This document shows, piece after piece, positions 51,110 to 60,782 of a DNA stretch of 64,000 nt. The notes beneath the pieces were generated by a model that did no database searches, was not told the DNA's origin, and was given only the letters and a program-made list of their open reading frames with translations. Each line of letters opens with the position of its first letter. Position 1 is the stretch's first letter. The position numbers and the translations under genes were made by a program. The stretch covers positions 62,001 through 126,000 of the forward strand of contig JAGKSB010000002.1 in NCBI GenBank assembly GCA_017942165.1, given 5' to 3'. Source of the DNA: Rhinopithecimicrobium faecis (GTDB taxonomy: Bacteria > Bacteroidota > Bacteroidia > Sphingobacteriales > Sphingobacteriaceae).

Positions 51110-51409
51110 CGGGTAAAGATTTAATTATGTAGGGAAATAATTTAGTTTATACCTGCAATATAAATTAAAAATTAATAAATTGTAAATTTTATTCAACAAT
51201 TATTATAGTTAAATCACTACATTTTTGAATTTAACAGCCAATTTTCACATCTCTTTCTCTTTTTTTTAAACTTTTGATAAATAGCGCTATGCTAATTTAA
51301 AAAAACGCACGAAATAATAGTAAGCCTACCTATAAGGAACATTTTTAATCAAAAAGTGCTTTTTTTTTCGTATTTTAGTGAATTAACGAAAAAAAATAAT
51401 CGAGACTAA
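51110..51409. other. 300-bp divergent regulatory gap between the sigma gene and mrpA
   Basis: A+T-rich, no gene. Near the mrpA end are a -7-like element TATTTTAG (51371-51378, one mismatch to TAnnTTTG) and a perfect 11-bp dyad around it (51361-51371 / 51386-51396). No TAnnTTTG match was found for the sigma factor gene on the minus strand, which might therefore use another promoter type. Confidence 0.5.
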
Positions 51410-53719
51410 ATGCTATTTACTGTACTATCAGGGTTAATAACATCGGGCCTTCTTATTCCATTTGGGAAATTTTTTAAATCCAGATGGAGTGTTTTACTCG
51501 CTTGCCTACCAATCCTTTTATTTGTCTACTATTTCAGCTATATCCCTGATATAAGCCTGGGAAAGACATTTAATCAAGAAATTAATTGGATTCCTAGTTT
51601 AGGAGTCAACCTATCGTTTAGACTCGATGGATTAAGTCTGCTCTTTAGCCTGCTAATTACAGGAATAGGTTCGCTCATTGTAATTTATGCATCCGCATAT
51701 TTAAAAGGTCATCAATTTCTCGACCGCTTTTTCGCATATCTTCTCCTGTTTATGTCGGCCATGTTAGGGCTTGTGCTTTCCAATAATATTATCTTATTAT
51801 TTATATTTTGGGAGCTTACGAGTATCAGTTCATTCTTTCTAATAGGCTTTAACAATCAGCAGAAAGAATCTCGAAAATCAGCCCTTACAGCATTGACAAT
51901 CACGGGTATTGGCGGATACTTCTTACTAATCGGCCTGCTATTAATCGTCTATATCACAGGCACAGCATCTATCGATGCTCTTTTTGCACAAGCCTCTTTT
52001 ATACAACAACATGCCTATTATCCTTATATAGTCGGATTTGTATGCTTAGGAGCGTTCACAAAATCAGCTCAATTTCCATTTCATTTTTGGTTACCTGGCG
52101 CTATGAAAGCGCCCACCCCTGTTTCTGCCTATCTCCATTCGGCAACGATGGTTAAAGCGGGAATATTTGTACTTGCAAGATTCACTCCTATTTTAGGAAA
52201 TACAGAATTATGGTCTTACACGCTTTTAATTGCAGGAGGCGTGACGATGGTATATGCCGCTATTCATTCCTTATTCCGCACAGATCTAAAAGGGGTATTA
52301 GCCTATTCCACGATTGCAGCCTTGGGGATGTTGACCTTTTTATTAGGATTAGGAACGCGTGAAGCGCTGACTGCAGCTTTGGTATTTATTGTGGCCCATG
52401 CACTTTATAAAGCGGCTTTATTTTTAATTACAGGTATTATTGATCATGAGACAGGCACCCGTGACTTAACCCTACTTTCAGGACTTCGAAAAGTGCTTCT
52501 TCCGGTATTTATTGCAGGGACACTTGCGGCCTTATCCTCTGCGGGCTTACCTTTGAGCATCGGATTTATAGGAAAGGATTTAATCTACGAGGCCACGTTA
52601 CATGGCCCACAACAGCTCGCTTTATATCTGACAATAATTGCGGTATTTACGAATGTTATTCTTGTAACTGTTGGTTTTTATGCCGGTATAAAGCCTTTTT
52701 TAGGCCCTTTACCAGAAGCATTTCAAAAAGTACACCTTCCTTACCGCGCGATGTGGGTACCCCCTTTATTATTGGGTATATTAGCCTTTATACTTGGTAT
52801 TTTTCCTCATTTATTGGGGGGATCATTAATCCAAGCGAGTTTACAAGTTATGGACATTAGCACGGCGCCTGTGAACCTTAAAATATGGCATGGCTTTAAT
52901 ACCGTGTTGCTATTGAGTATAGGTACCTTAGCTTTAGGAACTATTATCTATCTTGTTCAAAAGCCTACGGCGAACAAATTAGCTTTTATAGAGAAGTTTA
53001 ACAATCTTTCTCCGAAGCATATATTCGAACGTATGGGCGCTTTGCTGCTACGTTTCTCGGACTTTTACACGAATAAAATCCACAATGGATATTTGCGGTC
53101 CTACATGCTCAAGATTATCATCTTTGCCGAGGTACTTATTGGTTATGAGTTATTAAATTCAGGACCCATAAGTATTGATTTCGACAAGCTCTCACCGATT
53201 AGTTTTTATGAAGGTTTTAACGTATTAATTTTAATTGCTGCAGTCCTATTCACCGTTAGCACACGCTCCCGATTATCGGCCGTTGTGGGCACCTCCGTGA
53301 TTGGCTATGCCATTTGTTTAATCTTTGTATTTTACTCCGCACCGGATTTAGCAATGACACAATTCACGATTGACACCTTGACCGTTGTACTCTTTGTATT
53401 GGTGTTATTCCGTCTTCCTCCGTTCCTTAACTTTGCGAATAAATTAGATAAGATAAGAGATGGATTTGTAGCGATCAGTTTTGGCGTAATTCTTTCCATA
53501 GTAGCTCTTAAAGTATTACAAGAGCCTTTTGAAACGCAGGTTTCAGATTTCTACGGGCAGTATGCCTACAGCTTAGCGAAGGGTAAGAATGTGGTGAATG
53601 TTATCCTTGTCGATTTCCGTGGCTTTGACACGATGTTTGAGATTGTGGTGTTAAGTATTGCCGCATTAGGAGTTTACAGTCTTTTAAAATTACGTTTAAA
53701 ATCATCTGAAAAAGAATAA
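51410..53719 (+). CDS. mrpA: Mrp Na+/H+ antiporter subunit A
   Basis: A 769-aa membrane protein with about 20 segments, related to NuoL of complex I. '[18 protein letters not shown]' near residue 135 (with the key Glu) and '[42 protein letters not shown]' near 220-260 (with the key Lys and His) belong to the proton-channel core. The C-terminal part (about 600-760) matches the extra MbhD/MbhE-like domain that distinguishes MrpA from NuoL, including '[21 protein letters not shown]'-type residues. The Mrp complex exports Na+ (or Li+, K+) in exchange for H+, giving alkali and salt tolerance. First gene of a seven-gene operon; the next starts 2 bp after its stop. Confidence 0.94.
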   Translation: MLFTVLSGLITSGLLIPFGKFFKSRWSVLLACLPILLFVYYFSYIPDISLGKTFNQEINWIPSLGVNLSFRLDGLSLLFSLLITGIGSLIVIYASAYLKGHQFLDRFFAYLLLFMSAMLGLVLSNNIILLFIFWELTSISSFFLIGFNNQQKESRKSALTALTITGIGGYFLLIGLLLIVYITGTASIDALFAQASFIQQHAYYPYIVGFVCLGAFTKSAQFPFHFWLPGAMKAPTPVSAYLHSATMVKAGIFVLARFTPILGNTELWSYTLLIAGGVTMVYAAIHSLFRTDLKGVLAYSTIAALGMLTFLLGLGTREALTAALVFIVAHALYKAALFLITGIIDHETGTRDLTLLSGLRKVLLPVFIAGTLAALSSAGLPLSIGFIGKDLIYEATLHGPQQLALYLTIIAVFTNVILVTVGFYAGIKPFLGPLPEAFQKVHLPYRAMWVPPLLLGILAFILGIFPHLLGGSLIQASLQVMDISTAPVNLKIWHGFNTVLLLSIGTLALGTIIYLVQKPTANKLAFIEKFNNLSPKHIFERMGALLLRFSDFYTNKIHNGYLRSYMLKIIIFAEVLIGYELLNSGPISIDFDKLSPISFYEGFNVLILIAAVLFTVSTRSRLSAVVGTSVIGYAICLIFVFYSAPDLAMTQFTIDTLTVVLFVLVLFRLPPFLNFANKLDKIRDGFVAISFGVILSIVALKVLQEPFETQVSDFYGQYAYSLAKGKNVVNVILVDFRGFDTMFEIVVLSIAALGVYSLLKLRLKSSEKE

Positions 53720-53721
53720 GT

Positions 53722-54135
53722 ATGCGCAGTAGTATTTTACAAACCGCCTCACAATATCTCTTACCGATATTATTATTATTTTCGGTATTTCTATTATTAC
53801 GCGGTCATTATTACCCTGGAGGAGGGTTCGTTGGAGGGCTAGTTGCTTCGATTGCTTTCGTGCTTCACAGTTTTGCCAATGGCACGGAGAACACCCTAAA
53901 AATCGTTCGCTATAAGCCATTATCACTAATTCCTATTGGCTTATTAATCGCTTCCTTAAGTATGTTTATGCCCGTATTATTGGGTCTTCCCGTTATGACA
54001 GGCCTTTGGTTTGAAGAGCCAATTCCAGTGATAGGAATGATTGGTTCTGCTTTATTTTTCGATTTAGGCGTCTATTTGGTCGTCATCGGTGTTGTACTAA
54101 CGATCCTATTCACCATTTCACAAAATACCCATTAA
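53722..54135 (+). CDS. mrpB: Mrp Na+/H+ antiporter subunit B
   Basis: A 137-aa membrane protein with four hydrophobic segments matching MnhB/MrpB. '[25 protein letters not shown]' near residues 25-50 is the family signature, and '[22 protein letters not shown]' near the end is typical. It is a structural subunit needed for assembly and activity of the Mrp complex in the inner membrane. It is a separate gene here, not fused to mrpA, and overlaps no neighbour (2 bp before, 3 bp after). Confidence 0.93.
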   Translation: MRSSILQTASQYLLPILLLFSVFLLLRGHYYPGGGFVGGLVASIAFVLHSFANGTENTLKIVRYKPLSLIPIGLLIASLSMFMPVLLGLPVMTGLWFEEPIPVIGMIGSALFFDLGVYLVVIGVVLTILFTISQNTH

Positions 54136-54138
54136 ACT

Positions 54139-54495
54139 ATGGAACTACTCTTAGTCTTTTTAATAGGTGTACTCTATGCCGCTGGTGTCTACCTCATCCT
54201 GCGTCGCAGCATGGTAAAGTTACTCTTGGGGATTATGCTCTTTGGTAATGCGACGAATATATTAATATTTTTACTGGGCAATATTGTCAAAGGGAAACCA
54301 CCGATAATCGGCGCTGACTTTAAAGTATTTCAGGATATTTATGCCGATCCTATCCCCCAAGCTTTAATCCTGACAGCTATTGTCATTAGCTTTGGACTTA
54401 CAGCTTTCGCCATCGTCTTATTGAAGCGTGTCTATGCGCTGATAAACTCCGATGATTTAGATGATTTAAACACGCCCGAAGAAGAAGATATATGA
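54139..54495 (+). CDS. mrpC: Mrp Na+/H+ antiporter subunit C
   Basis: A 118-aa membrane protein homologous to NuoK. 'GVYLILRRSMVKLLLGIMLFGNATNILIF' (residues 14-42) and 'DPIPQALILTAIVISFGLTAFAIVLLKR' (73-100) are the conserved helices. It ends in an acidic tail (DDLDDLNTPEEEDI). The Mrp subunit C lies next to D in the complex. Its stop overlaps the start of mrpD by 4 bases (ATGA), a sign of translational coupling. Confidence 0.93.
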   Translation: MELLLVFLIGVLYAAGVYLILRRSMVKLLLGIMLFGNATNILIFLLGNIVKGKPPIIGADFKVFQDIYADPIPQALILTAIVISFGLTAFAIVLLKRVYALINSDDLDDLNTPEEEDI

Positions 54496-55994
54496 TTGAT
54501 AATTTAATTATAAACACGGTACTTATCCACTTATTTACTGCTATTACGCAGCTTATCTTTTGGCGAAAGACCGTTACACAGCGCATATTAAGTGTGGCAG
54601 GCTGTTTTTTCGGCTTAGTTTCCGCGATTCGCCTTTTCTATAAGGTTTATAACCAGGGAATATTAACGATGAATGCGGCAAACTGGGACGCTCCCTTTGG
54701 AATTGTCTTTGTGGCCGATTTATTTAGCAGCACCTTGGTATTATTAACAGCGATAGCAGGAATATCCGTATCTATATTTTCGGCTACAGGTATTGGGCGC
54801 GCCCGTATGTTATATGGTTATTTCCCCATCTTTCATTTTCTTATGATGGGCTTAAATGGGGCTTTTCTAACTGGAGATATCTTTAATTTATATGTGTGGT
54901 TTGAAGTCATTATCATATCGTCCTTTGTATTAATGACACTTGGTGGGCGTAAGGCACAGCTTGAAGGTGCTGTAAAATATATGGCTATGAATATTTTGGC
55001 TTCCACATTTTTCTTAACAGGAATAGGTATTTTATACGGACTTACAGGGAGTTTAAATATGGCCTCCTTGGCATTGGAAGTTCCAAAAATATCGAATCAA
55101 GCGCTGATTAATATTACGGCGATGTTTTTCCTAATAGGATTTGGCATAAAATCAGCGGTATTCCCCTTATATTTCTGGCTTCCTTCCTCCTACCATACAC
55201 CACCTTCTGCCGTAGCGGCAACTTTTGGGGGACTGTTAACGAAAGTAGGAATTTATGCCTTGTTCCGCGTATTTACGTTGATCTTCACGCCAGATGAATT
55301 TATGAAAGGTACTTTTATCGTGTTGGCAGTTATGACGATCCTTACGGGTGCATTTGGGGCTTTAATTAAAGATAATATCCGTCGGCTATTCTCCTACCTG
55401 ATTGTCTGCCATATAGGCTTTATGATTGGAGGTCTCGGCTTATACACGACCCTAGCAATCACTGGCGCCATCTTTTACCTCATTCATGATATTATGGTAA
55501 AGACAAATTTATTTCTTATTGCCGGATTAATACGACAGCTACGCGGCTCTATGCATATGGGGAAACTTGGAGGCATCTATGCCGCATATCCAAAAATATC
55601 ATTATTAATTGCGGTCGTTATATTCTCCTTAGTGGGCATACCTCCACTTTCTGGATTTTGGCCAAAAATCTATTTATTTAATGCGTCCTTTGCTAGCCAG
55701 CAATGGTTTTATGTAGCCGCTATTCTAATAGGAAGTATTGTGACACTTTATGTAATTGCGAAATTCTGGGCACAAGTATTTTGGAAGGATGCTTGTGATG
55801 ATGAAATTATAGTTGACAACTTTCAAAATCTCTCAAAATTTAAGAAGGGACTGCTGGTAGTACCCATTCTATTAATGGCTTCCGTATCTGTTTATATAGG
55901 CTTAAATGCCGAAGTCATTATTCAAGTTTCTACCCGTATATCCAATGAACTGATGGAAAAGACTCCATATATACAAGCCGTATTGGGCACTTAA
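54492..55994 (+). CDS. mrpD: Mrp Na+/H+ antiporter subunit D
   Basis: A 500-aa membrane protein with about 14 segments, related to NuoN/NuoM. 'GDIFNLYVWFEVIIISSFVLMTLGG' near residue 130 carries the catalytic Glu, and 'GIKSAVFPLYFWLPSSYHTPPSAVAATFGGLLTKVGIYALFR' near 218-260 carries the Lys/His channel residues. 'LVGIPPLSGFWPKIYLF' near 378 is the NuoN-like helix. Together with MrpA it provides the two ion pathways of the complex. 13 bp separate it from mrpE. Confidence 0.94.
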   Translation: MIDNLIINTVLIHLFTAITQLIFWRKTVTQRILSVAGCFFGLVSAIRLFYKVYNQGILTMNAANWDAPFGIVFVADLFSSTLVLLTAIAGISVSIFSATGIGRARMLYGYFPIFHFLMMGLNGAFLTGDIFNLYVWFEVIIISSFVLMTLGGRKAQLEGAVKYMAMNILASTFFLTGIGILYGLTGSLNMASLALEVPKISNQALINITAMFFLIGFGIKSAVFPLYFWLPSSYHTPPSAVAATFGGLLTKVGIYALFRVFTLIFTPDEFMKGTFIVLAVMTILTGAFGALIKDNIRRLFSYLIVCHIGFMIGGLGLYTTLAITGAIFYLIHDIMVKTNLFLIAGLIRQLRGSMHMGKLGGIYAAYPKISLLIAVVIFSLVGIPPLSGFWPKIYLFNASFASQQWFYVAAILIGSIVTLYVIAKFWAQVFWKDACDDEIIVDNFQNLSKFKKGLLVVPILLMASVSVYIGLNAEVIIQVSTRISNELMEKTPYIQAVLGT

Positions 55995-56007
55995 AACCGA
56001 AGCGATT

Positions 56008-56484
56008 ATGATGAAACATTTTTTAATGAATCTGTTGTTATCCTTTATTTGGGTAGCCTTAACGGGTTCAATGTATTATTCCAACTTCTTATTTGGCTTT
56101 TTATTGGGCTTCTTTATCCTGTGGATAATGAATAGAAATGAGGATGACCAACGCTACTTCTTTCGAGTTCCGAAGATTATATCCTTTCTATTTTATTTCT
56201 TATATGAGATGATAGCGGCGAATCTTCAGGTTGCCTACGATGTGATAACGCCAAAATATTTCTTTAAGCCGGGCATTGTAAAATACCCGATGAAAGCGCG
56301 CACAGATTTAGAGATTAACTTACTGTCCACCATTATTTCTATGACTCCGGGAACGCTAATTCTCGATGTCTCTGAAGATAAAACGACCTTATATATCCAT
56401 GTGATGTATCTGAAGGATAAAGATCAATTTATTGCACAAATGGAAAATGGTATTGAAAAGAAATTATTAGAATTATTACGATGA
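56008..56484 (+). CDS. mrpE: Mrp Na+/H+ antiporter subunit E
   Basis: A 158-aa protein: two or three membrane helices in the first half, then a soluble C-terminal domain. 'NLQVAYDVITPKYFFKPGIVKYPMKARTDLEINLLSTIISMTPGTLILDVSEDKTTLYIHVMY' (residues 71-133) is the family's signature region. MrpE is specific to Mrp/Mnh complexes. Two Met codons (56008 and 56011) could start it. It overlaps mrpF by 4 bases. Confidence 0.92.
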   Translation: MMKHFLMNLLLSFIWVALTGSMYYSNFLFGFLLGFFILWIMNRNEDDQRYFFRVPKIISFLFYFLYEMIAANLQVAYDVITPKYFFKPGIVKYPMKARTDLEINLLSTIISMTPGTLILDVSEDKTTLYIHVMYLKDKDQFIAQMENGIEKKLLELLR

Positions 56485-56756
56485 GCTTAGCCCTATATTT
56501 CGACTATGTGATCTTTCCGATCCTTACAATAGCTGTATTACTGGTATTTATACGTTTAGTAAAAGGGCCAAATGTCGTAGATCGCGTAATAGCATTAGAT
56601 TTAATTATTACCATAGGTATTGGCTTTATTACAGTTTACAGCATCCGTACCAAAGAAGCAATCTTTTTAGATGTTGCCGTAATCTTGGCCTTAATAGCCT
56701 TTTTGGGGACTATTGCATTTTCCTTTTACTTAGAAAAGACGAACAACGATGATTAA
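56481..56756 (+). CDS. mrpF: Mrp Na+/H+ antiporter subunit F
   Basis: A 91-aa protein with three membrane helices; 'RLVKGPNVVDRVIALDLIITIGIGFITVYSI' near residues 25-55 is the MrpF signature (P-x-x-x-D-R-x-x-A-x-D). It is a small structural subunit of the Mrp complex. It overlaps mrpG by 8 bases and mrpE by 4, so the last three genes are tightly coupled. Confidence 0.93.
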   Translation: MSLALYFDYVIFPILTIAVLLVFIRLVKGPNVVDRVIALDLIITIGIGFITVYSIRTKEAIFLDVAVILALIAFLGTIAFSFYLEKTNNDD

Positions 56757-57144
56757 TATATTAATTGCTATCCTTAGCACAGTCGGCGCCTTAGCGATCC
56801 TCTTTGCTTCCATAGGCATCTTACGTATGCCTGATTTTTATTTACGCCTTTCGGTGACGGTAAAAGCGGCAACGTTGGGCATAGGTTTATTTCTACTGTG
56901 CACGGCCATACTATTTCCGGATATATCCGTTACAACAAAGGCAATTGCGATTAGTTTTTTCCTTATTCTAACGACTCCTGTTGCGGCGCATATGATTGGC
57001 CGAGCGGCCTACAAATCAGGCACCCCAAAGTGGAAAGGCACCGTATTGGATGATTTAGAAAAAGACTATAAAAACAGGGAAGATCTTCAGGGCATCGCTA
57101 AACCAGAGACGCCTGAAGATTCCACCATAGATCCTAAAAAATAA
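56749..57144 (+). CDS. mrpG: Mrp Na+/H+ antiporter subunit G
   Basis: A 131-aa protein with three membrane helices. 'GILRMPDFYLRLSVTVKAATLGIGLFLL' (residues 23-50) and 'TTPVAAHMIGRAAYKSG' (near 80-96) match MrpG/PhaG. A hydrophilic tail of about 30 residues follows, rich in D, K and E. It is the last gene of the operon; its last 11 bases overlap the end of the convergent lactonase gene, and no terminator hairpin is visible between them. Confidence 0.92.
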   Translation: MINILIAILSTVGALAILFASIGILRMPDFYLRLSVTVKAATLGIGLFLLCTAILFPDISVTTKAIAISFFLILTTPVAAHMIGRAAYKSGTPKWKGTVLDDLEKDYKNREDLQGIAKPETPEDSTIDPKK

Positions 57145-58225
57145 TACATACAGGCGCATGCACAGCAATGTCAGCGTCTGTTTTTGTGATTAATCCAGTA
57201 GCAATATCACGCTTGAATACAGCAATATTATGGCTGTATTGATTGGCGATTAACAACCACTTTCCATCGGGTGTAATATTAAAATTACGGGGTCCCTTCC
57301 CTCCTACAGGAAGCACCTCAACAAGATCTAAGAGGCCGTCATTTTGAACCTTATAAATGGCTATACTATTCGCTTTATCACGGTTTGTGGCATAAAGGAA
57401 TTTCCCATCCGGGGACAACTTCAATTCTGCAGCCCCATTCTTACCTTGGTAATCCGCAGCATTTATCCCTATATCTTGTTGAAAGACCCATTTATCAGCA
57501 CTCTTCTCATATGTAAGGATGCGACCTGTCATCTCCAAGAGTACATATAGATAGCGGTTATTCTTCGCCAAAGCAATATGGCGTGGTCCACCTCCTGGGC
57601 TCGTAGCAATTTCAACAGGGCTACTACTTAAAGCACCCTTTTTATCTGTTTGATAGATAGCGATTAAATCTCTCCCTAAATCTTGTACATAGAGTTCATT
57701 TCCCTTTTTATTAAAAAAGGAAGAGTGCACATGGGGCGCTTCCTGTCGACTTAAATCGGGTCCTGAGCCTTTGTATTGGATGAAATTAGCTATTTCCTTG
57801 AGAGATCCTTTTTTATCGAGGGTAAAGGTTGTTAAAGAGCCTCCACTGTAATTGGCCACCGACAACCATTTTCCGTCAGGGTGAAGTGCAATGTGACACG
57901 GATTATCGCCTTTCGTTAAAAGCGAATTCAAAAACCGTAGTTTTCCATTTTCTATGGCATAAGCACTGACAGCCCCCTTACCACTGCCGACTTCATTGAC
58001 AGTATAGAGACGCGTGCCCGCAGCATTACGTGTGATAAAAGAAGGGTTCTTCGCATCGACAGCTTCGAGCAGGCTAGCCTTGCCCGTCTGGAGATCAAAC
58101 TGATAGCTGTAAAGGCCTTGATTTTTCCCGGCCTCAGTATAGCTTCCAACAAAGAGGGGAATGGATTGCTGCCCCAAAAGTATGATGGGTAGAAAAAGGC
58201 TTAAAAGCCCAACTATTATTTTCAT
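57134..58225 (-). CDS. Secreted beta-propeller lactonase family protein
   Basis: A 363-aa protein with an N-terminal signal peptide ('MKIIVGLLSLFLPIILLGQQ'). It is a seven-bladed beta-propeller of the 6-phosphogluconolactonase (YbhE/Pgl) family: 'VGSYTEAGKNQGLYSYQFD' near residue 27, 'DNPCHIALHPDGKWLSVANYSGGSLTTF', 'GSGPDLSRQEAPHVHSSFF', 'GGGPRHIALAKNNRYLYVLLEM' and 'GKGPRNFNITPDGKWLLIANQYS' are repeated blade patterns. With a signal peptide the substrate is probably not cytoplasmic 6-phosphogluconolactone but some outside lactone or sugar acid. I started at 58225, because the upstream frame lacks a hydrophobic start. Confidence 0.85.
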   Translation of the reverse strand: MKIIVGLLSLFLPIILLGQQSIPLFVGSYTEAGKNQGLYSYQFDLQTGKASLLEAVDAKNPSFITRNAAGTRLYTVNEVGSGKGAVSAYAIENGKLRFLNSLLTKGDNPCHIALHPDGKWLSVANYSGGSLTTFTLDKKGSLKEIANFIQYKGSGPDLSRQEAPHVHSSFFNKKGNELYVQDLGRDLIAIYQTDKKGALSSSPVEIATSPGGGPRHIALAKNNRYLYVLLEMTGRILTYEKSADKWVFQQDIGINAADYQGKNGAAELKLSPDGKFLYATNRDKANSIAIYKVQNDGLLDLVEVLPVGGKGPRNFNITPDGKWLLIANQYSHNIAVFKRDIATGLITKTDADIAVHAPVCIIF

Positions 58226-58391
58226 TTTTCGTAGATTATTATTTGTGTTAAATTTGGTTAAAAGTAGCAATAGCTCAGGGCAATTATGTACATTAGCTAT
58301 CCTTAAACATAGGTTTTGAGTCTTACAATAATTCCATAATTGTAGTATAAAATCATTTCAAATAAATTTAAGCATAAATAATATATTCTAA

Positions 58392-58399
58392 TAATTTTG
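58392..58399 (+). promoter_or_regulatory. Candidate -7 element for the SurA-like gene
   Basis: TAATTTTG (TAnnTTTG), with TTTA about 21 bp upstream. A start of transcription near 58406 makes the Met at 58399 unusable and supports the start at 58468. Confidence 0.5.
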
Positions 58400-58467
58400 T
58401 GATGCTCCTGATTAATATTAATTTTGAGGATAACACAAGTAAAAAGAGAAAAAACAATCTTCTTCGA

Positions 58468-59820
58468 ATGAAAAGAAACATATTGATGTTACTATTTTTA
58501 GCTTTCGTAACGTTGCACCATGCCGTAGCACAAAGCAAGATAGTAGACAGAGTAGTAGCAACTGTAGGTTCCAATATTATATTGCAATCTGATTTAGATA
58601 TGCAGTATGCCCAATACCTGGCCCAAGGTAATAAACCAGATGATAATTTTAAATGTTATTTACTTCAGCAAGCACTGACGCAAAAGTTACTCGCGCAGCA
58701 GGCAAAAATCGACTCTATTGAAGTTTCAGAGTCTGAAGTCGATGACAATTTAAATAATCGCTTGCGTTATATGTCACAACAAGCCGGTGGCCAAGAGCGT
58801 TTAGAAACTTTCTTAAACCGCTCTTTACTACAATACAAAGAGGAAATGCGTCCCAATGTTGCAGAGCAGTTAAAGGCGCAAAAGATGCAACAGAATATTG
58901 AAGGAAAGATCGATGTTACTCCATTGGAGGTAAAACGCTACTTCGAAGGGCTTCATAAAGATTCCTTACCTTATTTTAATACGGAAGTTGAAATTGGGGA
59001 ATTGGTGATGTTCCCACAACTAACGACTGAAGAGAAGCAGCAATTCCGCCAACGTGCTGAAGATTTAAGACAGCAAGTTATCAACGGTTCTGACTTTGCT
59101 ACCGTAGCTCGTTTATACTCCCAAGACCCAGGCTCTGCTCCATATGGAGGGGACTTAGGTTTCTCTACACGTGACAACTTTGTAAAGGAGTTCTCAGCTG
59201 TAGCCTTCAAGTTAAAAGCCGGAGAGTTATCCCAAGTATTTGAGTCGGAATATGGTTTCCACTTCTTACAGGTCTTAGAGCGTCGTGGTGAAGAGGTAAA
59301 ATCGCGCCACATCTTAATAAGCATTAAGCCTACAGGAACAGCCATGGAGCGTACCAAAGCGAAGATTGATAGCATTTACAATTTGGTAGTTTCTAAAAAG
59401 CAAGATTTCTACTATGCGGCATCCAACTTTTCAGATAATAAAGAGACGAAATACAACGGAGGAATGATTCTAAGCACCGAAGGTCAAAGCCGCTCAACGC
59501 TTATTTCCGTAGATAAATTAGATGCTGCGATATTTAAAGCGATTGATAATTTGAAACCTGGAGAATATTCTAAGCCCGAGCAATTTACAGATCGTACAGG
59601 AAAAACAGGATACCGGTTTAATTATTTAAAGACACGGATTCCTCCACATAAAGCTACCTTAGACTTAGATTTTGCGAAAATTAAAGAAGCAGCTATTCAA
59701 GATAAGACAAATAAGAAGCTGGCAGAATGGTTTGAGGAGAAACGCGAATCCACCTTTATAGAGATTAATGAAGAGTTCTTAAACTGCGAAGATTTAAAAA
59801 TCTGGCAGAAAAAGAAATAA
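58468..59820 (+). CDS. surA: Periplasmic peptidyl-prolyl isomerase/chaperone, SurA-like
   Basis: A 450-aa protein with a signal peptide (MKRNILMLLFLAFVTLHHAVAQ). The N-terminal chaperone domain carries 'IVDRVVATVGSNIILQSDLDM' (residues 24-44) and 'LLQQALTQKLLAQQAKID', as in SurA. Two parvulin (rotamase) domains follow: the first around residues 170-285 ('GSDFATVARLYSQDPGSAPYGGDLGF'), the second around 280-400 ('SRHILISIKPT', 'YYAASNFSDNKETKYNGGMI'). It helps outer-membrane proteins such as SusC barrels fold. The frame extends to 58399 but that start lies in the promoter motif. Strong palindromic terminator at 59835-59870. Confidence 0.88.
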   Translation: MKRNILMLLFLAFVTLHHAVAQSKIVDRVVATVGSNIILQSDLDMQYAQYLAQGNKPDDNFKCYLLQQALTQKLLAQQAKIDSIEVSESEVDDNLNNRLRYMSQQAGGQERLETFLNRSLLQYKEEMRPNVAEQLKAQKMQQNIEGKIDVTPLEVKRYFEGLHKDSLPYFNTEVEIGELVMFPQLTTEEKQQFRQRAEDLRQQVINGSDFATVARLYSQDPGSAPYGGDLGFSTRDNFVKEFSAVAFKLKAGELSQVFESEYGFHFLQVLERRGEEVKSRHILISIKPTGTAMERTKAKIDSIYNLVVSKKQDFYYAASNFSDNKETKYNGGMILSTEGQSRSTLISVDKLDAAIFKAIDNLKPGEYSKPEQFTDRTGKTGYRFNYLKTRIPPHKATLDLDFAKIKEAAIQDKTNKKLAEWFEEKRESTFIEINEEFLNCEDLKIWQKKK

Positions 59821-59834
59821 GAAAAATATATATT

Positions 59835-59870
59835 CATAAAAAAAGCGACGCTAGCGTCGCTTTTTTTATG
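59835..59870. terminator. Bidirectional terminator between the SurA-like and NTF2-like genes
   Basis: Perfect 17-bp arms (59835-59851 / 59854-59870) with a 2-nt loop, an A-run and a T-run, between convergent genes. Confidence 0.9.
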
Positions 59871-59885
59871 ATCTTGAAGTTCCTT

Positions 59886-60749
59886 TTATCGTTCGAATAA
59901 CATTTCCACAATGACTTTCCATTGGAAGTCATCCTGCAGTTCCCAAACACGGATATAATTATATTTAAAAGTTTTGTCCTTAATAGCGACATTTGCTGTA
60001 CCCATGGAGTAGGCATACTCACCAGAATAAGCACGTCCCACTTTCAGGGGAGTCGTTTCGAGCTGTACACGTTGTTTCTTGAGTGCAGCCATAATATTCT
60101 TCTTCCCGATAACAGGCTCCTGCCATGGAAAAAGTAATCGCGCGTCCTCTTTCAGAAACTCTCTGTAGCCGGCTTCATTATCAGCACGCAATATCGTTGA
60201 TAAGACTTTATCAGACTCTAAGACCACTTCCTCACGCTGTTCTAATCGAACTTTAGAGCGTTGCTTCATAAACCAGCTATTATCTGGCTCCTTATAGCTT
60301 AACTCCGTTGCTTTAGTAGGTTGAAAATGCTCTACTTCAGCACGCAGGTCAATGGTCCACAAACCTTTCTTATTGCGCTTCCAAATCGTTAGGTATTCAC
60401 CATATCTCTTCTTAGCACCGATTTTTTGAAACTCCATGGGACCTGTTGTCAAGCCCCAATTTTGACTTCTAGCTACCAAGGCTAAGGTCGGCTCCCAGGT
60501 CATTACATCGGCAATATTCGGTCTATTGTCTAAATAATTAAAGGCATTGACCTCCGAGGGAATATAAAATACCGAGGTCTTATCGATAATCGATGATAAG
60601 GCCTTATGAGGAGTTTCACTTGCCGACAAATTGGCGGCCGATTTATCCGCATGAATTAAGCTTCCAACTTTCTCTGGTAGCTGCGCAAAGAGTGCAGAAG
60701 AAGAAATCGAAAGGAGAATAGCTACGGATAATTTATTTATAATATTCAT
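59886..60749 (-). CDS. Secreted protein with two NTF2-like (SnoaL/DUF4440-type) domains
   Basis: A 287-aa protein with a signal peptide (to about residue 22, SSALFAQ). Two similar domains can be seen: 'VGSLIHADKSAANLSASETPHKALSSIIDKTSVFYIPSE...GEYLTIWKRNKKGLWTIDLRAEV' (about 27-160) and 'VVLESDKVLSTILRADNEAGYREFLKEDARLLFPWQEPVIG...YNYIRVWELQDDFQWKVIVEML' (about 172-285). This is the cone-shaped NTF2-like fold, often binding small ligands or acting as a hydrolase or isomerase. No catalytic residues are recognisable. It lies 33 bp from cysS and may be part of that transcript. Confidence 0.65.
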   Translation of the reverse strand: MNIINKLSVAILLSISSSALFAQLPEKVGSLIHADKSAANLSASETPHKALSSIIDKTSVFYIPSEVNAFNYLDNRPNIADVMTWEPTLALVARSQNWGLTTGPMEFQKIGAKKRYGEYLTIWKRNKKGLWTIDLRAEVEHFQPTKATELSYKEPDNSWFMKQRSKVRLEQREEVVLESDKVLSTILRADNEAGYREFLKEDARLLFPWQEPVIGKKNIMAALKKQRVQLETTPLKVGRAYSGEYAYSMGTANVAIKDKTFKYNYIRVWELQDDFQWKVIVEMLFER

Positions 60750-60782
60750 TCAACCTGATTTTATAGCGTTGATGCTATCGTA

